Shown one piece after another: positions 1 through 9,194 of a stretch of DNA of 64,000 nucleotides. A program made the translations under genes and the position numbers. The notes beneath the pieces are model-generated. The model was not told the DNA's origin. It did not search any database and saw only the letters and a program-made list of their open reading frames with translations. The first letter of the stretch is position 1. Each line of letters begins with the position of its first letter. The stretch lies in NCBI GenBank assembly GCA_025352825.1, contig JANXSG010000239.1, positions 1 to 64,000 on the forward strand, in the 5' to 3' direction. This stretch comes from Chthonomonadaceae bacterium (GTDB taxonomy: Bacteria; Armatimonadota; Chthonomonadetes; Chthonomonadales; Chthonomonadaceae).

Positions 1-728
1 TGGCGGGTACCCTGCTGTGTGATACAGTCTTTCATGCCTGCGGCCGTGCTTAAAAGCGCAATAGTGGTGTTACAGCCTGCGCCGTTATCCCAAACATTGT
101 CAGCGTAACCATCTTTTGCCCAGTCGTAACCGCGAGGGTCACCAACGAGCTGGTAAGTAATTTTGGTAACACCATTGCGATCACGCTGCGAAGGATAGTT
201 GTGGTAGTAGTCGGAGTCGAGGATCATCAGAGTGTTCGATGGTTCCGGCAAAGCTGCCTCGTTCATCCCTTTTTGTGCTGAGTTTGGGTCAGCCATGAAG
301 CTGTTCATACCATAAGAGTTCTGTCCACCGTATAGGCCTACTGTAGCTGATATCTGGTTGGCATGGCCGTTTTTAGCGCTGGGGCATACACCAATCTGGT
401 AGTTTTTGGTGTATGGTTCAATCAACTGATTCCAGAAATGGTGGTGAGGATAACATTCTGAAGTGCAGCCTGAGAAATTAGTCGCACCGTCTGACCAACT
501 GTTATCTTTAAATCGATAACCAAAATACTGTCCATCGTAATCTTCGATGTACATAATGACTGCAAGTCCCATCTGTTTGGTGTTGCTTAGACAGGAAATT
601 TGTCGGGCTTTGCCGCGAGCCTGCGCGAAAACTGGGAAGAGGATAGCCGCCAGGATTGCGATAATTGCAATCACGACGAGCAGTTCGATGAGTGTAAAAC
701 CGATCTTGCTGCGATTCACTGAAAACAT
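1..728 (-). CDS. Type IV prepilin-like protein (DUF1559/H-X9-DG type), 3' end cut by window edge
   Basis: This gene is missing from the ORF track because it runs off the left edge. Reading the minus strand from ATG at 728 gives [19 protein letters not shown], a short leader with a class III (prepilin peptidase) site G|FTLIE and one hydrophobic helix. It continues with [18 protein letters not shown] and a stretch ending in MYIEDYDG, the usual head of the large prepilin/DUF1559-like families of Armatimonadota and Planctomycetes. An AAGGAG site lies about 8 bases before the ATG. About 242 residues are visible and the C-terminus is outside the window. The product should be processed by the prepilin peptidase and exported; whether it forms pili or a pseudopilus cannot be told. 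It is far from the pilus cluster at 46-61 kb, so it is probably one of many scattered prepilins. Confidence 0.9.
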   Translation of the reverse strand, partial: MFSVNRSKIGFTLIELLVVIAIIAILAAILFPVFAQARGKARQISCLSNTKQMGLAVIMYIEDYDGQYFGYRFKDNSWSDGATNFSGCTSECYPHHHFWNQLIEPYTKNYQIGVCPSAKNGHANQISATVGLYGGQNSYGMNSFMADPNSAQKGMNEAALPEPSNTLMILDSDYYHNYPSQRDRNGVTKITYQLVGDPRGYDWAKDGYADNVWDNGAGCNTTIALLSTAAGMKDCITQQGTR

Positions 729-1165
729 ACTGGTCTCCTTATAAAGAATAGAAGTGAGAAATGAATTGAAATCAAGCCACAAACTATATCAGCTTTCGTT
801 CATCCCACACTACCATTTTGAAGTGTCAATGTTATGATAATGTTAACATTGGATTAAGTTTATATTAAATTTAGTAAAAAAGTAATTTAGCTTGGACTAC
901 AAGAAATTATCGAACCAATGATGGAGAAATCTTAAACTTTGATTCTCCCCATTCACTAATGCAACCTGTTTTATCGTTTGCGTGTGCAGGGAAAGGGGGC
1001 ACGGGGCTATGAAAACAACTAAGCTTGACACAAAGATTTATGTCTTCAGCATCATTCTCTTACACATTCATTTATATACAATACATGCAGGATATGTTAT
1101 AAAGCATAGTGAAAACTATATAACCGTATTAAATTGTAATAGAAATCTCTGGGAGTAGGAACACA
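729..1165. other. Divergent intergenic region
   Basis: This 437-base AT-rich gap separates the minus-strand prepilin from the plus-strand cytochrome-domain gene and must hold both promoters. A TTGACA hexamer (about 1024) reads toward the plus gene and another reads toward the prepilin (about 825), but neither has a convincing -10 at normal spacing. A G-rich repeat copy lies at about 940-1012. I see no gene. Confidence 0.5.
940..1012. repeat. Dispersed G/C-rich palindromic element, copy 1 (degenerate)
   Basis: The stretch TTTATCGTTTGCGTGTGCAG followed by GGGAAAGGGGGCACGGGG resembles one arm of the hairpin at 4464-4506, whose reverse complement reads TTTATCGTTTGTGTAGGG. It ends in the same G-runs as copies 2 and 3. 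Membership is judged by eye and the copy has diverged. Confidence 0.4.
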
Positions 1166-4100
1166 ATGGATGGTTCAAACTCAACAATCAATAAAATTGC
1201 TGTATTTCGAGCTGGCATATTAATTCTAGCAGCAATAGCAGGCAATCCCATCTCTGCTTCCAGTCTGCCAAAGGCACTGTATAATAGAGACATACGCCCA
1301 ATACTATCAGAAAACTGTTTTGTCTGCCATGGCACAGATCGCGGTAAGCGGCAGGCAAACCTTCGGCTCGATATGAGAACGGATGCCCTTGCCCATGGGG
1401 CGATCGTGCCAGGTCATCCCGAACAAAGTCAGCTTGTCACTCGAATTATGGCAGGGCAATCTCCCATTCTCATGCCCCCTGCAACCTCTCACAAAAGTCT
1501 TACGCCAGCACAGAAGAATCTTGTCATTCGATGGATAAAAGAGGGTGCAGTCTACCAGGAGCACTGGGCCTACGTTGCGCCGCAGCGTGTGCCAATACCC
1601 GTCGTTAAGAAATCGAAGAATCTCGTGAAATCAGCTATCGATGCCTTTATATTTTCACGCCTCGAAGAGAAGAAAATCCTGCCATCGCCAACTGCCGACC
1701 CGAGAACCCTGCTCCGAAGAGTATCTCTCGATATTACGGGATTGCCTCCCACACCACAAGAAATACAGGATTATCTGAGCGATCACTCTCCCAATGCGTA
1801 TGAAAAAGTAGTCGATAGACTGATGAAATCACCGCACTATGGCGAAAGAATGGCGGTTCCCTGGCTCGATGTGGTGAGATATGCCGACACTGTCGGTTTT
1901 CATGGCGACCAGAATAGCAACGCCTGGGTCTACCGCGACTACGTCATCAACTCTTTTAATAACAACAAACCCTTCGATCAGTTTACTCGGGAGCAGCTTG
2001 CAGGAGATATCCTTCCCAACCCAACCCCCGAAACACGGACAGCCACATGCTTCATTCGGCTGACAATGATGACTCGCGAAGGCGGAGCTCAGGCGAAGGA
2101 GTATATCGCAAAATATGCAGCAGACAGAGTGCGCACGGTGGGAATGGCATGGCTAGGCTCCACACTTGCATGCTGCGAATGCCACGATCATAAATACGAT
2201 CCATTCTCTACTAAAGACTTCTATTCGATGGGGGCATTCTTCGCCGATATCAAGCAGTGGGGTGTTTATGCCTACTACGACTCCTCCCCAGACCCCGAAC
2301 TGCATGGAGTAGGAAACGACCATCCATTCCCGCCGGAAATTAAAGTAGAAAGCCCCTACCTGATCCAGAGAATCGCCCGTGCCAAAGAAAAAATGAAGCA
2401 GATTGCGATGGACGCTTCACCCAAAACTCCGGAGGCGCACGCAGCATACGATAGATGGAGAGCGCAGACCTACAGTTACTTAACAGCCCATCCAGATGGA
2501 TGGGCTGTCTCCTCCATTTCAGAAGCAAAAGGCGCCGAACCTGCCCAACTTGAAAAACCTGGTCTGTCTGTAGCATCGCCAAGCTCTTCCATATTCCGCC
2601 CCGAACCGGACGGAAGCATACTCATTTCGCCGGCTGTGCCAAACAATATTACTTTAAGCCTTCGCCCGGACGCTGCGCAAATCGCTGCGATTAAAATCGA
2701 GTTGCTCCCTCGCCCCGAGAACTCTGGCAGCATTTTCAGATCAGGTGGTAAATCGGAAACTTTGAATGTGGAAGCCTCGATCGTAAAACCAGATGGCAGC
2801 AGCCGCCCTCTCAACTTTCGGCATACGAGCGCCAACTATTCCGAACCAAGGTACGATAGTGGCGCCGAAATTATTGGCATAGAGCATGGATGGAAACTCT
2901 CAGAAGCACACACCAAAGAATCCAATACTTCTGCATGGACACTTGACACGCCCATTAGCCTGGAACCATCCGAGAATATTGGGTTAACACTAAAGAATAT
3001 CAAAATCGGATGTATTAGAGTATCCTGCTCACCTCTCACGCCTCGACTCTTATCTGTTAGTTCAGAAATCGCCCGGATAGATAGAATCAAAAGCGAAGCG
3101 AACCCAGATTCGCTTTTGGCTTACCTCACATCTACGACAGCAGATAGTGGCGCTCTCACTCAAATCAAAGAGCAGGAAGCCGAAATACTTGCCTGCAGAG
3201 ATGGCAAAACACCGGTAATGGTTGCAGCCGCTGTACCTCCTCCCGTTAGCCGTATCCTCCCCAGGGGTAACTGGCAGAATGAGAATGGCGAGATTGTAAC
3301 TCCTTGTGTTCCACACTTTCTTCCTCAGCCGAGAGATACGGTTGGCAGACGCCTCACACGCCTCGATCTGGCGAACTGGATTGTCTCGAATGAAAACCCG
3401 CTTACAGCGAGAGTCTTCGTGAATCGATTGTGGAAGCAGTTTTTCGGAATGGGCCTGAGCGACCAGGTGGAGGATCTCGGCACACAAGGGGAACTACCCA
3501 TCCATCCTGAACTGCTCGACTGGCTAGCTCTGGAATTCCGCGAGCATGGGTGGGACATAAAACACATAGTCAAGCTAATCGTGATGTCTTCGACTTATCG
3601 GCAGTCGTCGCGCCAGCGAATCGAACTGCGCATCATCGATCCTGCCAATCGACTCTTCTCCAGCCAGAATCCCAGAAGACTAGATGCTGAGTTCATCCGA
3701 GACAATGCTCTCCAAATTTCAGGGCTGCTCACCGCTGATATCGGAGGTCCGCCATCTCATCCCTATCAACCCGCCGGATACTATGCAAACATCCAGTTTC
3801 CGGATCGCGACTATATCGCTGAACACGATGGCCGGCAGTGGAGGCGAGGGATGTACACGCATTGGCAGCGAACCTTCCTTCACCCGATGCTGGCGAACTT
3901 TGGCGCACCCTCTAGAGAAGACTGCACCGCTTCCAGAATTATGGCCAATTCTCCTCAACAGGCGCTCACACTTCTCAACGACCCTGAATTTGTAGAAGCT
4001 GCACGAGTTTTGGCAGCCCATATTCTCAGTCCGAATTCAAGCGATTCAGTAAAGCTTGAAAAACTATTTACTCAAGCGCTTGCTCGCTCGCCAACGCCGA

Positions 4101-4294
4101 ACGAGAAGCAGTCACTTCTGGCACTGCTAAAGCAGCTTCGACTGGCATATCAACAAAAGTCAGAAGATGCGAAAAACCTGCTCAAAGAAAGATATGCAGT
4201 CGCTCCATCGAAGGCTGACCCAAGAGAATTAGCAGCTTGGACAAACCTGTGCAGAGTTGTGCTCAACCTGCACGAAACTATTACCAGATATTAG
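1166..4294 (+). CDS. Secreted planctomycete-type cytochrome c / DUF1549 / DUF1553 protein
   Basis: The 1042-residue product has a signal peptide (hydrophobic residues about 12-32), then a PSCyt1 haem domain with one CXXCH motif (NCFVCHG, about residue 51) and the LMPP segment typical of that domain. A DUF1549 (PSCyt2) region follows at about 140-360, including LLRRVSLDITGLPPTP and the C-C-x-C-H-D segment ACCECHDHKYDPF. A spacer of about 350 residues rich in beta structure leads to DUF1553 (PSD1) at about 730-1000, with NPLTARVFVNRLW and SPQQALTLLNDP. The order and length fit the family. Members sit beside DUF1501 genes, as here, and are thought to serve in periplasmic polysaccharide or organosulfur breakdown; the reaction is not established. 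ATG 1166 follows a GGGAGTAGGA site. Confidence 0.93.
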   Translation: MDGSNSTINKIAVFRAGILILAAIAGNPISASSLPKALYNRDIRPILSENCFVCHGTDRGKRQANLRLDMRTDALAHGAIVPGHPEQSQLVTRIMAGQSPILMPPATSHKSLTPAQKNLVIRWIKEGAVYQEHWAYVAPQRVPIPVVKKSKNLVKSAIDAFIFSRLEEKKILPSPTADPRTLLRRVSLDITGLPPTPQEIQDYLSDHSPNAYEKVVDRLMKSPHYGERMAVPWLDVVRYADTVGFHGDQNSNAWVYRDYVINSFNNNKPFDQFTREQLAGDILPNPTPETRTATCFIRLTMMTREGGAQAKEYIAKYAADRVRTVGMAWLGSTLACCECHDHKYDPFSTKDFYSMGAFFADIKQWGVYAYYDSSPDPELHGVGNDHPFPPEIKVESPYLIQRIARAKEKMKQIAMDASPKTPEAHAAYDRWRAQTYSYLTAHPDGWAVSSISEAKGAEPAQLEKPGLSVASPSSSIFRPEPDGSILISPAVPNNITLSLRPDAAQIAAIKIELLPRPENSGSIFRSGGKSETLNVEASIVKPDGSSRPLNFRHTSANYSEPRYDSGAEIIGIEHGWKLSEAHTKESNTSAWTLDTPISLEPSENIGLTLKNIKIGCIRVSCSPLTPRLLSVSSEIARIDRIKSEANPDSLLAYLTSTTADSGALTQIKEQEAEILACRDGKTPVMVAAAVPPPVSRILPRGNWQNENGEIVTPCVPHFLPQPRDTVGRRLTRLDLANWIVSNENPLTARVFVNRLWKQFFGMGLSDQVEDLGTQGELPIHPELLDWLALEFREHGWDIKHIVKLIVMSSTYRQSSRQRIELRIIDPANRLFSSQNPRRLDAEFIRDNALQISGLLTADIGGPPSHPYQPAGYYANIQFPDRDYIAEHDGRQWRRGMYTHWQRTFLHPMLANFGAPSREDCTASRIMANSPQQALTLLNDPEFVEAARVLAAHILSPNSSDSVKLEKLFTQALARSPTPNEKQSLLALLKQLRLAYQQKSEDAKNLLKERYAVAPSKADPRELAAWTNLCRVVLNLHETITRY

Positions 4295-4677
4295 GTCAAT
4301 ATCATGATTTTGCGTAGATTTGATGTGTCATCTGTAATACCTTTGAAGTTAAATTTCGCGTAGACGCCCCAGTTGAAGAGACTGGAAAAGTTTAACAATA
4401 AAGGTAATTGCAAAACTCAAAGAAAGTACATCTTTAATTATTGCTTTGCCCAACCCCCAGCTACCTTCCCTACACAAACGATAAAGCAGTTTGTGTTAGG
4501 GAAGGGGGGAGAATCAACGATAAAGATTCCCCATCTCCCTTGCGAAGAACGAGCAGCTTGGGAGGGTGGGACGGGGGGTGAGGTTAAATATCTCGAAATA
4601 TCGTGAATCATTTCATGATATGAGTGCTGATAGAGCTTGAGGAATCTATTGACTTTAAGGAATTTAAGGAATGCAAC
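4295..4677. other. Intergenic region with two palindromic repeat units
   Basis: The gap between the DUF1553 and DUF1501 genes is 383 bases. The 77-residue ORF in the track (4373-4606) is repeat sequence with no ribosome-binding site and is not taken as a gene. The region is dominated by the palindromic element at 4449-4590. The two flanking genes probably share transcription, but the hairpins could attenuate it. Confidence 0.6.
4449..4590. repeat. Dispersed G/C-rich palindromic element, copy 2 (double unit)
   Basis: CCTTCCCTACACAAAC (4464-4479) pairs with GTTTGTGTTAGGGAAGG (4489-4505) with a single bulged T, giving a 16-bp stem around a 9-base loop. It is followed by GGGGGG and then a second C-run/G-run unit (CCCCATCTCCC ... 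GGGAGGGTGGGACGGGGGGTGAGG). The same G-rich end, GGGG..GGGG..TGAG, appears in copy 3 at 6142-6188. Stem-loop families of this kind occur in intergenic DNA of many soil bacteria. Confidence 0.7.
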
Positions 4678-6129
4678 ATGAAAAATATCGTGGATCTAAT
4701 TCGTAACGCAGACTCAATCGACCGTCGTTCCTTCCTCAAACACTCCGCTTATGGGCTGGGAGGTATCGCCTTTGGTCTTCTTGAAAGTGACCCTACCCTG
4801 GCACTTGGTCACCAAAGATTGCAATCTGGTTCAGATGGAGTGATTCACACTCCACAATTTCCAGTGCGGGCGAAGCGAATTATCCACCTCTGTATGGCGG
4901 GCGGTCCTTCACATCTGGAAACCTTCGACAACAAACCGATGCTCCGCAAAATGCACGATCAGCCATTTCCGGAATCGCTTACCAAAGGGCAGCAGCTTGC
5001 ACAGCTCCAGAATGCCACACTGAAAGTATTCGGATCCACCTCGAATTTCAAAAAATGGGGAAAATCTGGCCAGGAGATCGCGGACATCTTTCCACAAATC
5101 GGAGGAGTTGCGGACGATATCTGTATCATTAAATCCATGGTCACCGAACAGATCAATCATGACCCAGCACAGGCATTCATGAACTCTGGTTCAACTCTCA
5201 AAGGCCGCCCAAGTATGGGAGCATGGCTCCAGTACGGCCTTGGGACAGGAACAGATAGCCTGCCCGGGTTCGTAGTACTGGTCTCCCAGGGGAAAGCAGG
5301 AGGTGCACAGCCCGTCTCAGCAAGGCAGTGGTCCAGCGGATTTCTGCCAGGCAAATTCCAGGGCGTACAGTTTCAATCTAAAGGCGATGCAGTCCACTAT
5401 GTAGGCAATCCCGAGGGAGTCTGCCAGAGCACTCAGCGCCTGGTAGTGGAAGAGATCAAGCGCCTCAACGGAATGCTGTCCGAAGAGCGCACAGACCCGG
5501 AAATCCAAACGCGAATTGCCCAGTATGAACTCGCATTCAAAATGCAGTCGAGCGTTCCCGAACTCACGGATATGTCAAAAGAGCCACAGAGCATGCTGGA
5601 TATGTATGGTGTCAAACAGCCTGGCGATGGCAGCTTCGCTTCGAACTGCCTTTTGGCGCGCCGGCTGGCTGAGCGAGGAGTGCGTTTCATACAGCTCTAC
5701 CATCGTGCATGGGATCACCACGGAGACATTGGCAGCGTGATGCCCAAGACCGCATTGGAGACAGACAGACCGAGTGCGGCGCTTCTTTCCGATCTGAAAC
5801 AGCGAGGCATGCTTGATGACACTTTGATAATCTGGGGTGGCGAGTTCGGCCGCACACCAATGGCACAAGGAAATGGCAGGGATCATCACATTCTAGCCTT
5901 CTCCTGCTGGATGGCCGGAGGTGGAATAAAAGGTGGCTTAACCTATGGTGGCACCGATGATTTTGGATACAAGTCGATAGAAAACGTAGTGTCTGTTCAC
6001 GACCTTCATGCAACGATGCTCTATCTCAGCGGTATAGATCATGAACGCTTCACCGTCAAATTCCAGGGTCTCGACGCCAAACTAACCGGCGTGGAACCTG
6101 CCCGCATCATCAAAGAGATAGTCGGCTAA
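4678..6129 (+). CDS. DUF1501 (sulfatase-like) secreted protein, Tat-type signal
   Basis: The 483-residue product starts MKNIVDLIRNADSIDRRSFLK, a twin-arginine-type signal (RRSFLK plus a hydrophobic stretch), as usual for DUF1501. HLCMAGGPSHLETFDNKP (about residues 70-90) and WGGEFGRTPMAQGNGRDHH (about 385-405) are the conserved metal-site-like segments of this alkaline-phosphatase/sulfatase-fold family. The track ORF begins at GTG 4624, but ATG 4678 is preferred because it puts the Tat motif near the N-terminus and has an AAGGA site upstream. DUF1501 genes usually follow a DUF1549/DUF1553 gene, as here, and the two products are assumed to work together outside the cytoplasm. The substrate is unknown. 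Confidence 0.93.
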   Translation: MKNIVDLIRNADSIDRRSFLKHSAYGLGGIAFGLLESDPTLALGHQRLQSGSDGVIHTPQFPVRAKRIIHLCMAGGPSHLETFDNKPMLRKMHDQPFPESLTKGQQLAQLQNATLKVFGSTSNFKKWGKSGQEIADIFPQIGGVADDICIIKSMVTEQINHDPAQAFMNSGSTLKGRPSMGAWLQYGLGTGTDSLPGFVVLVSQGKAGGAQPVSARQWSSGFLPGKFQGVQFQSKGDAVHYVGNPEGVCQSTQRLVVEEIKRLNGMLSEERTDPEIQTRIAQYELAFKMQSSVPELTDMSKEPQSMLDMYGVKQPGDGSFASNCLLARRLAERGVRFIQLYHRAWDHHGDIGSVMPKTALETDRPSAALLSDLKQRGMLDDTLIIWGGEFGRTPMAQGNGRDHHILAFSCWMAGGGIKGGLTYGGTDDFGYKSIENVVSVHDLHATMLYLSGIDHERFTVKFQGLDAKLTGVEPARIIKEIVG

Positions 6130-6141
6130 ATCGGCATCCAC

Positions 6142-6188
6142 TCCCCCTTCTCCTGTTTTTAGGAGAAGGGGGCCGGGGGGATGAGGGC
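6142..6188. repeat. Palindromic element, copy 3; also a likely terminator for the DUF1501 gene
   Basis: CCCCCTTCTCCT (6143-6154), loop GTTTTT, AGGAGAAGGGGG (6161-6172) is a perfect 12-bp stem 13 bases after the DUF1501 stop. It is followed by CCGGGGGGATGAGGG, the same G-rich end as copy 2. There is no T-run after the stem, so intrinsic termination is uncertain. Confidence 0.65.
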
Positions 6189-6224
6189 TACTAATAGATA
6201 CAATATCATTTGGGAGTAAAATAT

Positions 6225-6689
6225 ATGCCACACACATTACAAGATTTTCTCGCTTCTGCAACACTCAAAGCTGCTGCTGATCTCGAAACTGCCCTTCTCC
6301 GCATCCCAGAAGACAAACGCGGCTGGAGTGTGATGGGAGATGCTCGTACCGCTCTCGACATGGCAGCAGAGTGTGCGATGCTATGCAGCAGTACTGCGGA
6401 ACTCATGAAATCCAGAGTCTGGGACACGAACTTCGATTTCGCTGAGTATGTGCGCACGAAGGATGAGCTGGCAAAAGATTGGAACGCTGTTAAAGAGCTC
6501 TTAGCAAAAAACACAGCGTTTGCAATTGACTCGATCAACGCGATCCCCGACGAAGCGCTATCCGCTGAAATCACAATGCCCTTCGGAACCATGACTCTTG
6601 CTCAGATAGCAGCCTATCCTTACTGGAACATGAGCTATCACGAAGGCCAGATAAACTATATTGCCTCTATGCTAGGCTTGCTCAAATAA
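6225..6689 (+). CDS. DinB-like four-helix protein
   Basis: The 154-residue product begins MPHTLQDFLASATLKAAADL. ATG 6225 has GGGAG 8 bases upstream and is preferred to the track's TTG 6210. It is all-helical, with PEDKRGWSVMGDARTALDMAAE near residues 30-50 and YWNMSYHEGQINYI near the C-terminus. This matches the DinB/YfiT-like metalloenzyme superfamily, where three histidines bind a metal. Here the terminal H (YHEGQ) is clear, but the first expected histidine is not (DMAAE in place of the usual H..E), so activity is doubtful. The specific substrate is unknown. The following gene starts 27 bases downstream and is probably cotranscribed. Confidence 0.75.
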   Translation: MPHTLQDFLASATLKAAADLETALLRIPEDKRGWSVMGDARTALDMAAECAMLCSSTAELMKSRVWDTNFDFAEYVRTKDELAKDWNAVKELLAKNTAFAIDSINAIPDEALSAEITMPFGTMTLAQIAAYPYWNMSYHEGQINYIASMLGLLK

Positions 6690-6716
6690 CGAAAATACAG
6701 AAAGGCATCTATTGAT

Positions 6717-7451
6717 ATGCCCCTCACTCCGCTCTTGATGGCCGTGAACAACAACGCCCTCTGGTGCAATACTGTCTGTAAATCACATGGAAATCCGGGA
6801 GAGTTCCTGGAAGATATCTGGATCAACCGACATACATCTCCGCCATTCTACCCAAACGCCGTTACGCTACAAAATGGCGACAAAACCGATGTTCAGAATC
6901 GTGAGATTATGCAGCTCATGGATTCAAATCTGCCAGAAGAGTGGGCGGTCAAAGACAGCTTCGCTGCACTCGATCTATCTGATCTAGGCTTCTCGATTCT
7001 ATTTCAAGCCGAGTGGATACATCTGGATTCTCAAAAATCATTTGCTTCCAGCCCGAATTCCAAAATCAGTATTGATATTATTCAGGATGGGAATGAACTG
7101 CTCGCTTGGGAGGCAGCATGGTATGGCAGTACCGATGGAGATCGAAGGCGTATATTTCTTCCGTCTCTTCTGCATTACCAGAATACAGCTATTATCTCTG
7201 CCAAACAAAATGAAACGATCGTGGCCGGTGTAATTGCGAGCGAAAACTCGGGAGTTGTTGGAATTTCGAACCTGTTCTACCCGGAATCTGGTGGACTTGA
7301 AAACTGTACCGCTTGCCTTGAAAAAGTATTTGAAGCATTTCCCGGCCTTCCTCTCGTAGGATATGAATCTGGCGAAGAACTAGATATAATGCAAAAGTTA
7401 GGTTTTAAATCGATCGGTAATCTGCGCGTATGGCTGCGAAATATGGTGTGA
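6717..7451 (+). CDS. Conserved hypothetical protein, GNAT-like
   Basis: The 244-residue product is preceded by AGAAAGG about 11 bases before ATG 6717. Its N-terminal half, with NNNALWCNTVCKSHGNPGEF and PPFYPNAVTL, resembles a conserved family of unknown role that I associate with an acetyltransferase (GNAT) fold. The C-terminal half has the GNAT-like pattern of a beta strand with VAGVIASENSGVVGISNLF, then a helix, then GYESGEELDIMQKLGFKSIG near the end, as in proteins that end in a GNAT beta-alpha-beta unit. The acetyl-CoA loop is not classical. No substrate can be proposed. It forms a short operon with the DinB-like gene. Confidence 0.7.
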   Translation: MPLTPLLMAVNNNALWCNTVCKSHGNPGEFLEDIWINRHTSPPFYPNAVTLQNGDKTDVQNREIMQLMDSNLPEEWAVKDSFAALDLSDLGFSILFQAEWIHLDSQKSFASSPNSKISIDIIQDGNELLAWEAAWYGSTDGDRRRIFLPSLLHYQNTAIISAKQNETIVAGVIASENSGVVGISNLFYPESGGLENCTACLEKVFEAFPGLPLVGYESGEELDIMQKLGFKSIGNLRVWLRNMV

Positions 7452-7706
7452 AGAGTGAAATGCATCGCTCAGTGGATGTAAACTTCCGGGCTTGGCTTAG
7501 CACACTCACAGTCAAGAACTATTGCAATAAACACGTCGCTAAGAGTTGAGCAAAGAGATTACTTTCGGCACCGATCAATTCTATCGTGGTTAATTTACCC
7601 AATACTCTTCAGATAAAGAGTTAGCTTAGGTAATATAGAAGCAGGGTAGAAAACAAATTGCTAATTTACGAGCCGCCAAGAGCTGAACTTAATAAGGAGA
7701 CAACGC

Positions 7707-8369
7707 ATGTCCGCACGAACACTGAATCTGACCGAACCGCTATACGACTATTTACTATCCATTAATCGGCCGCTCCCGAATATACTTCAGCGTCTGCGAG
7801 ATGAAACTCTGCAGCTCCCAAATGCTATGATGCAGATATCTGTTGAGCAAGGTGCGTTTATGAGCCTGCTCATAAAGTTGATGGGGGTTCGCAAAGTGTT
7901 GGAGGTAGGTGTCTTTACAGGTTATAGCACACTCATAGTGGCCATGGCGCTCCCAGAAGATGGCAGTCTGGTCGCATGTGATGTGAGTGATGAGTGGACT
8001 TCCATCGGAAAGAAGTACTGGAAGGAAGCACAGGTCGAACACAAAATCGATCTCAGAATTGCGCCTGCTCTTCAAACACTTGAAGCGCTGCTAAAAGATG
8101 GACACGCTGAATCATTCGATTTCATCTTTATCGATGCAGACAAGCCAAATTACGACGGCTACTACGAACACGCACTAAAACTGCTGCGCATAAACGGTCT
8201 TATTGCCATCGATAACACCCTCTGGTCTGGTCAAGTAGCAGATGTCTCCATTCAGGATGAAAGCACCGTCGCACTGCGTATCCTCAACGCCAAACTTCGT
8301 GATGATACCAGAATTGATCTCAGTGTCCTTCCAGTCGGCGATGGGCTGACACTTGCTCTAAAACGCTGA
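7707..8369 (+). CDS. SAM-dependent O-methyltransferase (PF01596 type)
   Basis: The 220-residue product matches the caffeoyl-CoA/catechol-type O-methyltransferase family in length and motifs. The SAM-binding motif I is KVLEVGVFTGYSTLIVAMAL (about residues 59-78). The acidic metal-binding segment is FDFIFIDADKPNYDGYY (about 138-155), and the third metal ligand region is LIAIDNTLWSGQV (about 170-182). It uses SAM and a divalent metal to methylate a hydroxyl group; the natural acceptor is unknown. ATG 7707 is preceded by AAGGAGACAACGC, a strong site. The 255 bases upstream hold no recognisable gene, so it probably has its own promoter. Confidence 0.92.
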   Translation: MSARTLNLTEPLYDYLLSINRPLPNILQRLRDETLQLPNAMMQISVEQGAFMSLLIKLMGVRKVLEVGVFTGYSTLIVAMALPEDGSLVACDVSDEWTSIGKKYWKEAQVEHKIDLRIAPALQTLEALLKDGHAESFDFIFIDADKPNYDGYYEHALKLLRINGLIAIDNTLWSGQVADVSIQDESTVALRILNAKLRDDTRIDLSVLPVGDGLTLALKR

Positions 8370-8416
8370 TTGATTAAAGGCACACACAAATCCGGAATTA
8401 AATGTGGACAAGGATG

Positions 8417-8511
8417 CTTCAGTGCCCGGCCAACCAGAATCCCCGCCCGCAGGGCGAGAATTGCGTCTGAAAGATGCCTGTTTTTTGATGCCGGGAGTTT
8501 TCAACTCCCGG
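8417..8511. repeat. Repeat patch shared with 23.2 kb, plus a perfect hairpin between convergent genes
   Basis: CTTCAGTGCCCGGC (8417-8430) and CCCGCCCGCAGGGCG (8442-8456) recur exactly at 23289-23302 and 23247-23261. CCGGGAGTT-TTC-AACTCCCGG (8491-8511) is a perfect 9-bp stem between the converging methyltransferase and hslV genes. It may act as a bidirectional terminator, although no T-run follows on either strand. Confidence 0.6.
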
Positions 8512-8570
8512 AATAGTCTACTATAGGATTAATCTCATAACCGCTTCATTGCATACTATTGATTAAGGGC

Positions 8571-9113
8571 TTATGGCAAAGAATCTATAATGACTTTATC
8601 ATTGGTGTAGACACATATCTCGGAAGCAATCTTCATCGCCTCGCTCACAATGTCGCGAACGCCCAGTTCCGTATTGCGCATCAAAGCCTTCGCAGCCGCA
8701 GCAGCATACATCCCTCCAGAGCCAATTGCAGCCACTCCATCATCCGGCTCTACCACGTTTCCATCCCCGGAAAGAATGTACAGACCTGCTCCATCTGTGA
8801 CAATCATCATCGCTTCCAGCTTGCGCATCATCCTGTCTGTACGCCAATCCTTCGCAAATTCAATTGCCGCCCGTGTCAAATTTCCGCTGCACGATTCCAG
8901 CTTACTCTCAAATCTGTCTGCAAGCGTCTGTGCATCCGCCACTGAACCCGCAAATCCTGCCAGCACCCTATTCTGATAGAGTCTGCGTACTTTCTTGGCA
9001 GAGTGCTTAAGCACTGTATCCCCAAGCGATACCTGCCCATCTCCTGCAAGCGCTACCTCATCTCCACGTTTCACTGCCACAATCGTTGTTGATCGAATCT
9101 TCACCTGTGCCAT
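8571..9113 (-). CDS. hslV: ATP-dependent protease proteolytic subunit HslV (ClpQ)
   Basis: HslV forms the double-hexamer peptidase that works with the HslU unfoldase in cytoplasmic protein quality control. The 180-residue product has [10 protein letters not shown] near the start, where the catalytic N-terminal Thr should be exposed, [31 protein letters not shown]-like [19 protein letters not shown], and [18 protein letters not shown] 9113 ([12 protein letters not shown]) with GGGAGAAGG upstream is preferred to the track's longer start. This implies removal of an 8-residue propeptide rather than only Met. hslU is not adjacent: the upstream gene is a short hypothetical and the downstream neighbour is convergent, so the partner must lie elsewhere. 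Confidence 0.95.
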   Translation of the reverse strand: MAQVKIRSTTIVAVKRGDEVALAGDGQVSLGDTVLKHSAKKVRRLYQNRVLAGFAGSVADAQTLADRFESKLESCSGNLTRAAIEFAKDWRTDRMMRKLEAMMIVTDGAGLYILSGDGNVVEPDDGVAAIGSGGMYAAAAAKALMRNTELGVRDIVSEAMKIASEICVYTNDKVIIDSLP

Positions 9114-9194
9114 ACCTTCTCCCACCCACCAAAACAAAGGAGCGGCAATACTACTTGCTGCTCCCTGTTTCGTTTTAATTTAAATTTACAGTTA

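Noticed and set aside
4373-4606. 77-residue ORF between the DUF1553 and DUF1501 genes
   Set aside because: It overlaps two palindromic repeats and has no ribosome-binding site or protein-like pattern.
8571-9137. hslV start at the track's 9137
   Set aside because: The extra residues MFWWVGEG are not part of HslV, and the GGGAGAAGG site fits ATG 9113.
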